A DNA stretch of 64,000 nucleotides from Chitinophagaceae bacterium (GTDB lineage: Bacteria > Bacteroidota > Bacteroidia > Chitinophagales > Chitinophagaceae). The stretch spans positions 806,001 to 870,000 of the forward strand of contig JADKKA010000019.1 in assembly GCA_016720745.1 (NCBI GenBank), in the 5' to 3' direction. The notes beneath the pieces were generated by a model that saw nothing but the letters and a program-made list of their open reading frames with translations, ran no database searches and was not told where the DNA came from. Positions 56,399-64,000 of the stretch are shown here, in pieces (position 1 is the stretch's first letter; every line of letters begins with the position of its first letter). The position numbers and the translations under genes are program-made.

Positions 56399-57736
56399 AT
56401 GTTTAAGAAAATACTGATTGCTAACCGTGGTGAAATTGCCCTGCGTGTGATCCGCACTGCGAGGGAAATGGGTATTAAAACCGTGGCAGTTTATTCCACC
56501 GCCGATCGGGATAGTCTCCATGTAAAATTTGCAGATGAAGCAGTTTGTATCGGCCGGCCTCAAAGCGCCGACTCTTACCTGAATATTCCCCACCTGATGG
56601 CAGCGGCTGAAATAACCAATGCAGACGCCATCCATCCGGGCTACGGCTTCCTGGCAGAGAATGCCAAATTCTCACAGATTTGTGCCGATCATGAAATAAA
56701 ATTCATCGGTCCCACTCCGGATATGATCAACTCCATGGGAGATAAGGTTACCGCCAAAGAAACCATGATCAGGGCGGGTGTACCCGTTGTACCCGGAGGT
56801 GAAGGCTTATTGCAGAGTTATGACCATGCAGTAGGTGTGGCCCGTGAAATCGGTTATCCTGTTATGATGAAGGCGACCGCCGGGGGCGGAGGAAAAGGGA
56901 TGCGGTTGGTATGGGAAGAAAGTGAGCTGGAGAGAGCTTACAATTCTGCGAAGGCAGAAGCCGCCGCCTCTTTTAAGAATGATGGACTCTACATGGAGAA
57001 ATTTGTAGAAGAACCTAGGCATATTGAAATACAGATCGCCGGCGACCAGTTCGGCAATGTTTGTCACCTGAGTGAAAGAGATTGTTCCATCCAGCGCCGT
57101 CATCAGAAACTGGTGGAAGAATCACCTTCTCCATTTATGACTGATGAATTACGTGCCCGGATGGGAGAAGCAGCCCGTAAAGCAGCCTCCGCTATTAACT
57201 ATGAAAGTGTGGGGACCGTTGAGTTCCTGGTAGACAAACACCGCAATTTCTATTTCATGGAAATGAATACCCGTATCCAGGTAGAACATTGTGTAACAGA
57301 AGAAGTAATCAATTTCGACCTGATCAAGGAACAGATCAAAATCGCCATGGGTGAACGTATCAGCGGTAAAGATTATATCCCGGAAATGCATGCGATAGAA
57401 TGCCGGATTAATGCGGAAGATCCTTATAATGATTTCAGACCATCACCCGGTAAAATTACCGTATTGCACCAGCCGGGCGGACATGGCGTTCGTGTTGACA
57501 GCCATGTATACGCCGGTTATGTGATCCCGCCTTATTATGATTCCATGATCGGAAAACTGATCACGGTGGCACAAACCAGGCAGGAAGCCATACAAACCAT
57601 GTATCGTGCATTGAGTGAATATGTGATCGAGGGCGTGAAGACCACAATCCCCTTCCATTTGCAACTGATGCAGGATGAACGCTTCCGCAGCGGTGACTTC
57701 AATACGAAGTTCCTGGAAGGGTTTACTTTGAAATAA
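56399..57736 (+). CDS. accC: Acetyl-CoA carboxylase biotin carboxylase
   Basis: 445 residues. N-terminal KILIANRGEIALRVIRTARE, then HPGYGFLAENAKFSQIC, the ATP-grasp glycine loop KATAGGGGKGMRLVW, and FLEMNTR-like FYFMEMNTRIQVEHCVTEE. The C-terminal domain has INAEDPYNDFRPSPGKI. It carboxylates biotin on AccB with ATP and bicarbonate. Confidence 0.98.
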   Translation: MFKKILIANRGEIALRVIRTAREMGIKTVAVYSTADRDSLHVKFADEAVCIGRPQSADSYLNIPHLMAAAEITNADAIHPGYGFLAENAKFSQICADHEIKFIGPTPDMINSMGDKVTAKETMIRAGVPVVPGGEGLLQSYDHAVGVAREIGYPVMMKATAGGGGKGMRLVWEESELERAYNSAKAEAAASFKNDGLYMEKFVEEPRHIEIQIAGDQFGNVCHLSERDCSIQRRHQKLVEESPSPFMTDELRARMGEAARKAASAINYESVGTVEFLVDKHRNFYFMEMNTRIQVEHCVTEEVINFDLIKEQIKIAMGERISGKDYIPEMHAIECRINAEDPYNDFRPSPGKITVLHQPGGHGVRVDSHVYAGYVIPPYYDSMIGKLITVAQTRQEAIQTMYRALSEYVIEGVKTTIPFHLQLMQDERFRSGDFNTKFLEGFTLK

Positions 57737-57756
57737 GCTGAAATAAAAATAAAATG

Positions 57757-57789
57757 AAAGCCGCTTCTGTTGCAGAAGCGGCTTTTTAT
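57757..57789. terminator. Terminator after accC, probably bidirectional
   Basis: Perfect 13-bp stem AAAGCCGCTTCTG (57757-57769) / CAGAAGCGGCTTT (57773-57785); T-rich on both sides. Confidence 0.92.
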
Positions 57790-57835
57790 TTGAAATCAAT
57801 AGTTGATTTATAATCGGTAGAAGACAGAATAGTAA

Positions 57836-58924
57836 TTATTTTACAGTAAATAACTGTACCGGCTCTTCACGGCCCCGGAGTTGCTGGATGCCAAGTGAAT
57901 GAAAAGGGTGATCCTGCTCTTCATTCAGTTTTGATTTCAGTTCACCTGAGATTAAAAGATCAGTTTTAAAACCATTACAAAGGGATTGAATCCGGGCTGT
58001 TGTATTCAGTACATCACCGGTAAAAATGATTTCTTTCTTCAGTACCCCGATTTCGCCAGTAGTAACCCGGCCCCAATGCAGTCCTGCCTTAAAACCGGGT
58101 ACTACCCCGAATTTTTTTTGATAGAAATGGCTTTGCTGCTGCAGACTTTTTTTCATGGAATAGAAACATTCCAGGCAATTATTGTTTTGCAGGCCTTTGT
58201 TCATGTTCCAGGTTAATACCATTTCATCACCCACATACTGGTACACTTCCCCTTCATGTGCAATCACTGCATCGGATAGATCTGTATAATACTGACGCAA
58301 GAGGTCAAAATAACGCAGGTGACCCAATTGCTCGGCAATCAATGTAGAAGATTTCATATCCAGAAACATAAAAATCCGTTCTTCTTCAATCGGACGATGA
58401 TAACGGCCTTTGAGAAAATTGGCAAGGACTGATGGACCAATATGTTCTCTGACTTCCATGTAAAACTGAGTAATTACAATGATCAGTACCATGTACAGGG
58501 ACACACTGATAAAAGCATAATTACCCAGAAATGCGGTGAGAAAACTGATCACTTTTTCGTCCAGCAGCGAAACACCCAGTTCCAGCGAATTAGCAATCAA
58601 AGTGGTGGCCACGATAAATACCAGTATCACGAAAAGATCAATCAGGGATTTGTAAAGTATCTTTTTCCCCAGGGTAAATTGGTTAAGCCGCCTGTTGAGG
58701 TAGATGGTCTCCAAAGTCCCCATCAGCAATCCCATGAGCAATGCGGCGATGGGTGTGATCATCAGGCTGCGGGAAAAATTATATGGATTTCCGGTAGATT
58801 GGTATTGTCCCGAGGAACCAAGTAATCCTCTTTCCAGCAGGGTGTATACCATCCCTGCAATGAACCAGATAATTCCATAGGGGAGCACCCTTTGGATTTT
58901 TCTTTTGATGATCGGATTTATCAT
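57836..58924 (-). CDS. Membrane class III adenylate/guanylate cyclase
   Basis: 362 residues. Four hydrophobic segments lie in the N-terminal 160 residues (for example PYGIIWFIAGMVYTLLER, LIDLFVILVFIVATTLIA, YAFISVSLYMVLIIVITQFY). A class III cyclase domain follows with FMFLDMKSSTLIAEQLGHLR (metal Asp), YQYVGDEMVLTW and GLHWGRVTTGEIG. Substrate is not assignable by eye. A Crp-like regulator lies two genes upstream; a functional link is inference. Confidence 0.85.
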   Translation of the reverse strand: MINPIIKRKIQRVLPYGIIWFIAGMVYTLLERGLLGSSGQYQSTGNPYNFSRSLMITPIAALLMGLLMGTLETIYLNRRLNQFTLGKKILYKSLIDLFVILVFIVATTLIANSLELGVSLLDEKVISFLTAFLGNYAFISVSLYMVLIIVITQFYMEVREHIGPSVLANFLKGRYHRPIEEERIFMFLDMKSSTLIAEQLGHLRYFDLLRQYYTDLSDAVIAHEGEVYQYVGDEMVLTWNMNKGLQNNNCLECFYSMKKSLQQQSHFYQKKFGVVPGFKAGLHWGRVTTGEIGVLKKEIIFTGDVLNTTARIQSLCNGFKTDLLISGELKSKLNEEQDHPFHSLGIQQLRGREEPVQLFTVK

Positions 58925-58942
58925 ACTGATTTTTTTAAATAC

Positions 58943-59644
58943 TTATTCAAAACCGGTTTTTTTCCGGATCATCAGGATACCTGTTATTAATAACCAAATC
59001 AGCCATAAACTGCTGCCAAGAAATCCTGCCATCTCCCAAACCGGAAAACCGGGGATGACGGTTGCGAATAATTCTGCCTGTGCCAGGAAGTAAATCAGCG
59101 AACTGATCACACCCAGCCAGCCCATCCAGCGGGGGAACCATTTTATTTTCACCAGGATCAGGGAGATCATGATGGTCCAGATAATGGTGAATAACTGACC
59201 CAGGTGTTCGCCCAGCAACACGCCGGCAAACTGATGCAGGGTACTGAAACTGGAAACGGCAGCAGCCTTCATGGCAGGATCCGTGGTATTGACATACTGT
59301 TCCGACAATACCGGTACTACAAATGTCCAGCGAAGTAATCCGATCATTTGAACAATCAGTCCGATTACACCAAAGGTGGTAGCTGTTTTAGACCAGATCG
59401 AATGTTTCTCTATTTGTTGTCCGATGAATTGATAAGCAGGTACAAGTGGCAGACCCAGGATGGCAAAAGCAAACCAGGTGCCGATCAGCCCATTGCCTCC
59501 ATTATGGAATTGGGTGAGGATGCTGCCCGGTTCCTGTCTTAATACATCCGGGTAGTTAAATAGGATGCTGAGAATGGTATAAGGGATCAATACTCCCGCA
59601 GCGCCGGCGATGAGCAGCCAGCCGGTAATTTGTTGCTTTTTCAT
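58943..59644 (-). CDS. DUF4386 membrane protein
   Basis: 233 residues from the ATG at 59644 (MKKQQITGWLLIAGAAGVLI); an in-frame GTG at 59668 is less likely. Six or so membrane helices and the DUF4386 pattern (FGVIGLIVQMIGLLRWTFVV; WMGWLGVISSLIYFLAQAEL). Function unknown. It sits next to a Crp-family regulator gene, a pairing that suggests it is the regulated target. Confidence 0.85.
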   Translation of the reverse strand: MKKQQITGWLLIAGAAGVLIPYTILSILFNYPDVLRQEPGSILTQFHNGGNGLIGTWFAFAILGLPLVPAYQFIGQQIEKHSIWSKTATTFGVIGLIVQMIGLLRWTFVVPVLSEQYVNTTDPAMKAAAVSSFSTLHQFAGVLLGEHLGQLFTIIWTIMISLILVKIKWFPRWMGWLGVISSLIYFLAQAELFATVIPGFPVWEMAGFLGSSLWLIWLLITGILMIRKKTGFE

Positions 59645-59722
59645 CTTTTGGGTTGTTTTGTTGACCACACAAAGATGAACAGTACGGGGTAGGGGAAACC
59701 GGACAAATGTCCTGAAATCAGT

Positions 59723-60244
59723 TCAGGAGATATTTTGCCTGATACGGCTCAGGTGCCTGGGAGTAACACCCAGGATGGAAGCGAGGTATTGAAGGGGAAT
59801 TTGACGGAGCAGGTCCGGTTCATTCTTTAATAAAAGCTGATAACGTTCTTCTGCAGATAGAATAATCAGGTTAGTACGGGTGTCATCCATACTGATTACC
59901 AGGTTTTCCAAAGCAGCAATATAAAAGGCAAGGAAAGCTTCATTTTCTTTTTTCAGGCGCATGACTTCATCATAATGGATGGTCAGGATCGTCGCTTCCG
60001 TCATGGCCCTGATATTTTCAAGACTGGGTGCTTGTTTGAAAAAACTACTCAGGGAAAGCAGGAATGCATTGGCACCGGTTACATAGGTGGTAATTTCTTT
60101 CCCATCCTTCAGATAATAGTATTGAAAAAGCCCCTGGGTAATGAATCCCATGTACTTGCTGGTCCGCCCTTCCTGTACAAAATATTCTCCCTTATCTAAC
60201 TGTTTAGTTTGAAAGGATTCCGTGATGGATTCAATAGCCTGCAA
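59723..60244 (-). CDS. Crp/Fnr-family regulator, start uncertain
   Basis: 173 residues if the TTG at 60244 is used. Cyclic-nucleotide-binding-like domain (LDKGEYFVQEGRTSKYMGFI) and a short C-terminal HTH (IPLQYLASILGVTPRHLSRI). Upstream in the same frame LKTLQTYFLSKGLPLQAIES continues the family's N-terminus, but there is no ATG, GTG or TTG before the stop at 60368-60370. A CTG at 60286 would give MKTLQTYFLSKGL. Either CTG is used or the protein is shortened. Ligand residues for cAMP are not evident. Confidence 0.82.
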   Translation of the reverse strand: MQAIESITESFQTKQLDKGEYFVQEGRTSKYMGFITQGLFQYYYLKDGKEITTYVTGANAFLLSLSSFFKQAPSLENIRAMTEATILTIHYDEVMRLKKENEAFLAFYIAALENLVISMDDTRTNLIILSAEERYQLLLKNEPDLLRQIPLQYLASILGVTPRHLSRIRQNIS

Positions 60245-60367
60245 GGGGAGCCCCTTGCTGAGAAAATATGTTTGCAGCGTTTTCAGCGTTGGTTTTTGTT
60301 TTCCTAAGTTAACGAATATAAAGGGATATGAAATAGGAATCGGGGTGTCCAGATAATGAAAGTTGTT

Positions 60368-61015
60368 CTAAGCAGGCTGGCCTGCTTTTTTTCCCTGCTC
60401 CCTGTACAATTGAATACAGCTTAAGCAGATCCAGCAAAGGAAAAACAGGAATGTAATTTTCTGTACTACCGGTAAATAAGTCCTTAACCCGTTTCCATAG
60501 TAAAGAATATTGTTTAAAAGGACCAGCCCTGCATTGAAAATACCCAGGCGAAATAACCTGGTCCATTTCAGCTGATACATCCTGAAAAGTGTAATCGCCG
60601 TAGCAATCAGCCCGAAAAGGCTGGCGATGTTCACCATGAAATCGTGCTGGCTGGTAAAGAGAAAAAATCCTGTAATCATGGATAGACTGCCGGCGATCTG
60701 CATGAGCAAGCGAAGGGGTTTATACAGACTGGTAATGATGGGGAATTGGTACCAGAAAATGGCCAGAGAAATACAAAGCACCAGCATGGCCGCTAATGCA
60801 AATGGTCTTGCCGGATTATAAATTCCGTTTATGGCTATTTCATTTAACAGGTTGCACCAGTAATTATGAGCCCAGCTGAATCCATGGGAAGTCGGGTCAT
60901 GTTGTGAACCGCCAGGGTAATAAAAGGTGGCGATGATATACAAACCGACAAAAACAACAGTTCCGCCGATTGGAAACAGTACAACCAATTTTTTTATTCC
61001 CGGTTTATTTTTCAT
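60368..61015 (-). CDS. Integral membrane protein, DUF998-like
   Basis: 215 residues with about six membrane helices (VVLFPIGGTVVFVGLYIIAT; FALAAMLVLCISLAIFWYQF; ITFLFFLCWICLSCIQLY). N-terminal SHGFSWAHNYWCNLLNEIA resembles DUF998-type proteins. Function unknown. Its ATG lies within the end of the GNAT gene (11-bp overlap). Confidence 0.7.
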   Translation of the reverse strand: MKNKPGIKKLVVLFPIGGTVVFVGLYIIATFYYPGGSQHDPTSHGFSWAHNYWCNLLNEIAINGIYNPARPFALAAMLVLCISLAIFWYQFPIITSLYKPLRLLMQIAGSLSMITGFFLFTSQHDFMVNIASLFGLIATAITLFRMYQLKWTRLFRLGIFNAGLVLLNNILYYGNGLRTYLPVVQKITFLFFLCWICLSCIQLYREQGKKAGQPA

Positions 61016-61484
61016 CAGTTAGCCGGTAAATAAATTCTTCAATAGTTGTTTGCCGGGCATTGGCAAAACCAGTGTCCGTTCCAATCTTTTCAAAACCACA
61101 TTTCTCCAATACTTTTTGCGAGGCATAATTGTCAAATGCAGTACGACCGAATATTGGTCTTTCCTGTTCAATCCTGAGTATTTCCTGAAGGGCTGCAGAG
61201 GCGATGCCCTTTCCCCAGTATTTTTTGTCGATCCAGTAGGTTACTTCAGCTTCATTGTCCATCACAAATTTGGCCACACTGCCGGCAATGATGCCATCCG
61301 CCCGGATGGTAAGCATGGTGATCGTTGGATCATTTAAAAAACGGGTGTATTTCTCCAGATATGCCACTTCATTGGTCGGGTCTTTGGGAGTAAAAGCAGC
61401 CAGATAGGCTGCTTCCGGATCCAGTTGAAATCGGAAGAAATGGGGCAGGTCTTCCAATTTCGTTTTAGAAAAACTAATAATCAT
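61005..61484 (-). CDS. GNAT-family N-acetyltransferase
   Basis: 159 residues of the RimJ/RimL-like type: ISFSKTKLEDLPHFFRFQLD, the acetyl-CoA motif YWGKGIASAALQEILRI and FGRTAFDNYASQKVLEKCGF. Substrate unknown. Start ATG MIISFSK. Confidence 0.88.
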   Translation of the reverse strand: MIISFSKTKLEDLPHFFRFQLDPEAAYLAAFTPKDPTNEVAYLEKYTRFLNDPTITMLTIRADGIIAGSVAKFVMDNEAEVTYWIDKKYWGKGIASAALQEILRIEQERPIFGRTAFDNYASQKVLEKCGFEKIGTDTGFANARQTTIEEFIYRLTDEK

Positions 61485-61513
61485 ATGAAATTATTTCCCG
61501 GGATTGGATTCTT

Positions 61514-62776
61514 TTATTTCAGACTGGAATAAATAATATTAACGAGCTTCTCTGTATAATCCCAGTGGGAATTTGGATTTTGCTGGGTCATTATTAAGGC
61601 AATCATTTTTTCTTTTGGATCTGCCCAGTAAGAGGTTCCATAGTAGCCACCCCATGAAAAACATCCTTCATTAAACGGGGCCATTTGAGATGATTTTTTA
61701 CCGGTTATCTTGAAGCCCAGGCAAAAATTATCAGGACCAAACATTTCATCGTCTAATTGAGGACTTAGCATTAATTCAACCATACGTCTGCCCAGTATTT
61801 GTTTGCCATTGTAGCGGCCGCCGTTTAACAGCATTTGCAAAAAAATCGAGTAATCAAATGCTGTGGAAGATAATCCCGCACCCCCGGAGAAATAAGTTTT
61901 CGGCATCAGGGGATAAGAGGGATTTATATTCCGGAATGTGGGAGACCATTCAATGATCTGCTGCTTTTCATTTTCAGTGTACACAGTAGCCATCCTTCCG
62001 GCCTTGCTGGCGGGAACATTGAAATAAGTATCCTTCATACCGAGTGGGGTAAATATATTTTTATGGCAAAAGCTTTCCAGTGATTCTCCGCTGATCACTT
62101 CTACCAGACAACCTAGGAGATCCGTATTCAGCCCATAGGTAAATCTTTCTCCCGGCTGATGCAACAAGGGGAGTTTACCCAGGTCGCTCATTTTAGCCAA
62201 TAGATTTTCATTAAAATATCCAAGGCCTGATGGGATCCTGTGTTTGGCATAGATTGCCTGCATGGTATCATTGCCAATGTCGGGGTAGCTGATACCTGAG
62301 CTATGGGTTAACAAATCCCGGAAGGTGATTTCTCTCTTGGCCGGGCCACTGGTATAACTGGAATCAGCCCGGTTAAAGCTTTTGATAACAGTTGGGTTTT
62401 TAAAGCTGGGTATGAAATCGGCGATGGACTGATCCAGCCGGAACTTTCCTTTTTCCAGTAACTGCATCACGGCAAAACTGGTAATGGCTTTGGTCTGGCT
62501 CATGATCCGGAAGATGGCGTCTGGCTGCATGGTTTTTTTGGTCTCCCGGTTTGCATAACCGCTGCCTTTGGTATATACAACCTGATTGTCTTTTACAATC
62601 AGTACGACGGCTCCGGCTAGCCAGTTCTGATCAACATAACGATTCAGCAAAGTATCGATTTGTGAAAGCCGGTCATAATCGATACCCGCATGCCGTTTGG
62701 GAATGGGAGAGAGGGTCTGGGAAATTGCATTTTGCAGGGAGAAAAAAAGGAGCAGGGCGCAAATAATGCTTTTCAT
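61514..62776 (-). CDS. Serine hydrolase, beta-lactamase/class C family
   Basis: 420 residues. Signal peptide MKSIICALLLFFSLQNAISQ. Catalytic Ser in MSQTKAITSF (SxTK), Tyr in FTYGLNTDLLG (YxN) and GGAGLSSTAFDYSIFLQMLL; a late WGGYYGTSYWADP replaces the KTG box. Enzymes of this group are peptidases or esterases; antibiotic resistance cannot be inferred. Confidence 0.9.
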   Translation of the reverse strand: MKSIICALLLFFSLQNAISQTLSPIPKRHAGIDYDRLSQIDTLLNRYVDQNWLAGAVVLIVKDNQVVYTKGSGYANRETKKTMQPDAIFRIMSQTKAITSFAVMQLLEKGKFRLDQSIADFIPSFKNPTVIKSFNRADSSYTSGPAKREITFRDLLTHSSGISYPDIGNDTMQAIYAKHRIPSGLGYFNENLLAKMSDLGKLPLLHQPGERFTYGLNTDLLGCLVEVISGESLESFCHKNIFTPLGMKDTYFNVPASKAGRMATVYTENEKQQIIEWSPTFRNINPSYPLMPKTYFSGGAGLSSTAFDYSIFLQMLLNGGRYNGKQILGRRMVELMLSPQLDDEMFGPDNFCLGFKITGKKSSQMAPFNEGCFSWGGYYGTSYWADPKEKMIALIMTQQNPNSHWDYTEKLVNIIYSSLK

Positions 62777-62996
62777 AAAAATAATTTTGTATTGCCGTCT
62801 ATTTATTTCAATAGAAGAGGGTGAAAAAATCCTGGTAGTATTCAGAAAGAAAATATGTTGAATGTAAATATAATTTCCGTTAAAACACTGGTAAGCCTGG
62901 TGTATTTAAAGAAGGAAAGGGCTGGCTCTGACAGCCCCGGGAAAAGCCAGTTTGCCCTGGCAGAATTTCATAGCTAGGAACCACGGGACTATTTGT

Positions 62997-63407
62997 TCAG
63001 TTTTCATGGAGCAGCATCCAGGAAGTACCGAGTTGATCGCGTAACATAGCAAAACGGTTGGCAAAAAAGGTCTTTTCCATTTGCATAAAAATCTCCCCGT
63101 TAACGGATAGCTGTTGGTAGACTTCTTCTGCTCTTTCAGCAGAATCAAGCCGCAGGGTGAGGTAGGCGCTGCGCATGGGGGCCGCATCAGCCACATCAGC
63201 TCCCCTGACAAGGGTGCCGCCTATTTCTATAATGGCATGCAAGATGGGGTTTGTCCATTCTTTAGGGAAATGTGGAGGTACCTGTTCATGGGGAAGCATC
63301 AACCTGATTTTACCTCCCAGTACCTTTTCGTAGAACCGGAATGCTGCTTCGCAATGGCCGGGATAATTGATGTAGATATCGAGTTGGAGGGATTGATTCG
63401 GGTTCAT
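62997..63407 (-). CDS. VOC-family (PhnB-like) protein
   Basis: 136 residues from the ATG at 63407 (MNPNQSLQLDIYINYPGHCE); the longer frame to 63446 adds no conserved residues. Two beta-alpha-beta-beta-beta modules with FRFYEKVLGGKI and GTSWMLLHEN. PhnB-like proteins of this kind have no proven reaction. The 220 bp between it and the hydrolase gene hold no supported gene. Confidence 0.85.
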   Translation of the reverse strand: MNPNQSLQLDIYINYPGHCEAAFRFYEKVLGGKIRLMLPHEQVPPHFPKEWTNPILHAIIEIGGTLVRGADVADAAPMRSAYLTLRLDSAERAEEVYQQLSVNGEIFMQMEKTFFANRFAMLRDQLGTSWMLLHEN

Positions 63408-63661
63408 TGTGTTTAATTTGATTGGTCTGCTTTCCCTATTATTCATAGCCGATCCGGCAAGAATCAGAAAATCTGAATGAATGCTACAAATTTCGCGAAA
63501 GGGGATATAACATCTTAGTGTGAATGCGACGATACTGGTGGCGGGATGCGACTGTCCTTAAATTGGTAGCTGATACTGTTAGTGCTCAAGGGCATCAGGC
63601 CAATAGCATTTTTGTAGTGTAGGGGGGGACAGTGTAAAGTTCGCAAATGAGAGTGGGCAAG

Positions 63662-63880
63662 TTACTTCGTCTTTCCTTTAAATGTTGCATAAATAGCCAT
63701 GGCATGACCATGCCCTAAATCAAAATCTGTTTTAAGCCAATTGGTGATTTCGGTGGCTTTGATGACAGGGTTAATTTTTCCACCTGTGATAAACCCTTTT
63801 TTTTCGGCCAATTTTTTAAAATCAGCAGGTGTCTTTCCGGTTTTGGCTTTTATGTTGTCAATATAAGCTTGAAATGACAT
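63662..63880 (-). CDS. DUF4287 protein
   Basis: 72 residues: MSFQAYIDNIKAKTGKTPAD, ATEITNWLKTDFDLGHGHAM. It matches the DUF4287 pattern closely; function unknown. A minus-strand -7 box (CAAATTTA, 63904-63911) lies 24 bp upstream. The 63447-63661 gap appears empty. Confidence 0.88.
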   Translation of the reverse strand: MSFQAYIDNIKAKTGKTPADFKKLAEKKGFITGGKINPVIKATEITNWLKTDFDLGHGHAMAIYATFKGKTK

Positions 63881-63924
63881 AGGTGATTTTTTTAAGGTGG
63901 TTACAAATTTAAAATAAAGAATGT

Positions 63925-64000
63925 TTAGCGTTTGCTGGTTTTCAGCCTGTATTTTTCCGGTTTTGTGCCCGTTCTTTCGATTATTTTTCTGGCTTCCAGA
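63925..64000 (-). CDS. C-terminal end of a gene running off the right edge
   Basis: Reading leftward from the edge, LEARKIIERTGTKPEKYRLK then TSKR and stop (63925-63927). The charged, codon-like stretch without stops looks coding, but 24 residues are too few to name a family. Confidence 0.4.
   Translation of the reverse strand, partial: LEARKIIERTGTKPEKYRLKTSKR

Noticed and set aside
60309..60566. 85-codon frame on the minus strand
   Set aside because: It overlaps the DUF998-like gene in another frame and has no family features.

Overview
The window looks like a chromosomal segment of a Bacteroidota bacterium, most likely family Chitinophagaceae. This rests on protein character, TAnnTTTG-type -7 promoter boxes (often TTTG followed 17-20 bp later by TATCTTTG), a type IX secretion C-terminal domain protein, reg_prop sensor kinases, DUF4386 and DUF4287 proteins and a CDC-like cytolysin homologue. 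Genus cannot be decided from the sequence alone.

Region 1 (1-18.1 kb) is the translation/transcription core: 3' part of a Xer recombinase, raiA, tRNA-Thr/Tyr/Gly/Thr, tuf, tRNA-Trp, secE, nusG, rplK, rplA, rplJ, rplL, rpoB, rpoC. A reverse-strand secreted protein gene sits between nusG and rplK, and a convergent pair (secreted protein; helix-hairpin-helix protein) separates rplL from rpoB. Region 2 (18.2-29.6 kb): OmpH/Skp-like protein, heptose-7-phosphate kinase, DUF6498-like membrane protein, isoaspartyl peptidase, ispD, FemAB-like transferase with an M1 peptidase, a polysaccharide priming transferase with a Gfo/Idh dehydrogenase, and an L,D-transpeptidase-like protein.

Region 3 (29.9-31.7 kb) is the strangest part: an intact tRNA-Asp followed by eight head-to-tail units (135,135,119,115,135,135,115,135 bp) that each carry the 3' half of tRNA-Asp, an extra hairpin and a terminator. 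A ninth decayed unit, a small GIY-YIG ORF and a tenth unit follow. Region 4 (31.8-40.3 kb): accA, dapA, a CBM48-type esterase, rnz (frameshifted), a STAS-like protein, clpC (internal deletion), a mirrored repeat field and cmk. Region 5 (40.5-54.9 kb): a T9SS cargo protein, a four-helix-bundle gene between inverted octamer arrays, FKBP isomerase, thioesterase, exonuclease/GIY-YIG fusion, RlmK-like methyltransferase, a sensor kinase split by a probable 1-nt deletion with its LuxR-type regulator, a thiol-activated-cytolysin homologue, mdh and a thioredoxin-fold protein. Region 6 (55-64 kb): efp, accB, accC, then an accessory leftward block (cyclase, DUF4386, Crp-like regulator, membrane protein, GNAT, beta-lactamase-family hydrolase, VOC, DUF4287, partial gene at the edge).

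A window-wide theme is intergenic arrays of short degenerate words (at least seven families), often in inverted pairs and often starting at or just after stop codons. Three genes (rnz, clpC, sensor kinase) carry frame-breaking lesions, so assembly error must be excluded before biological meaning is given to them.
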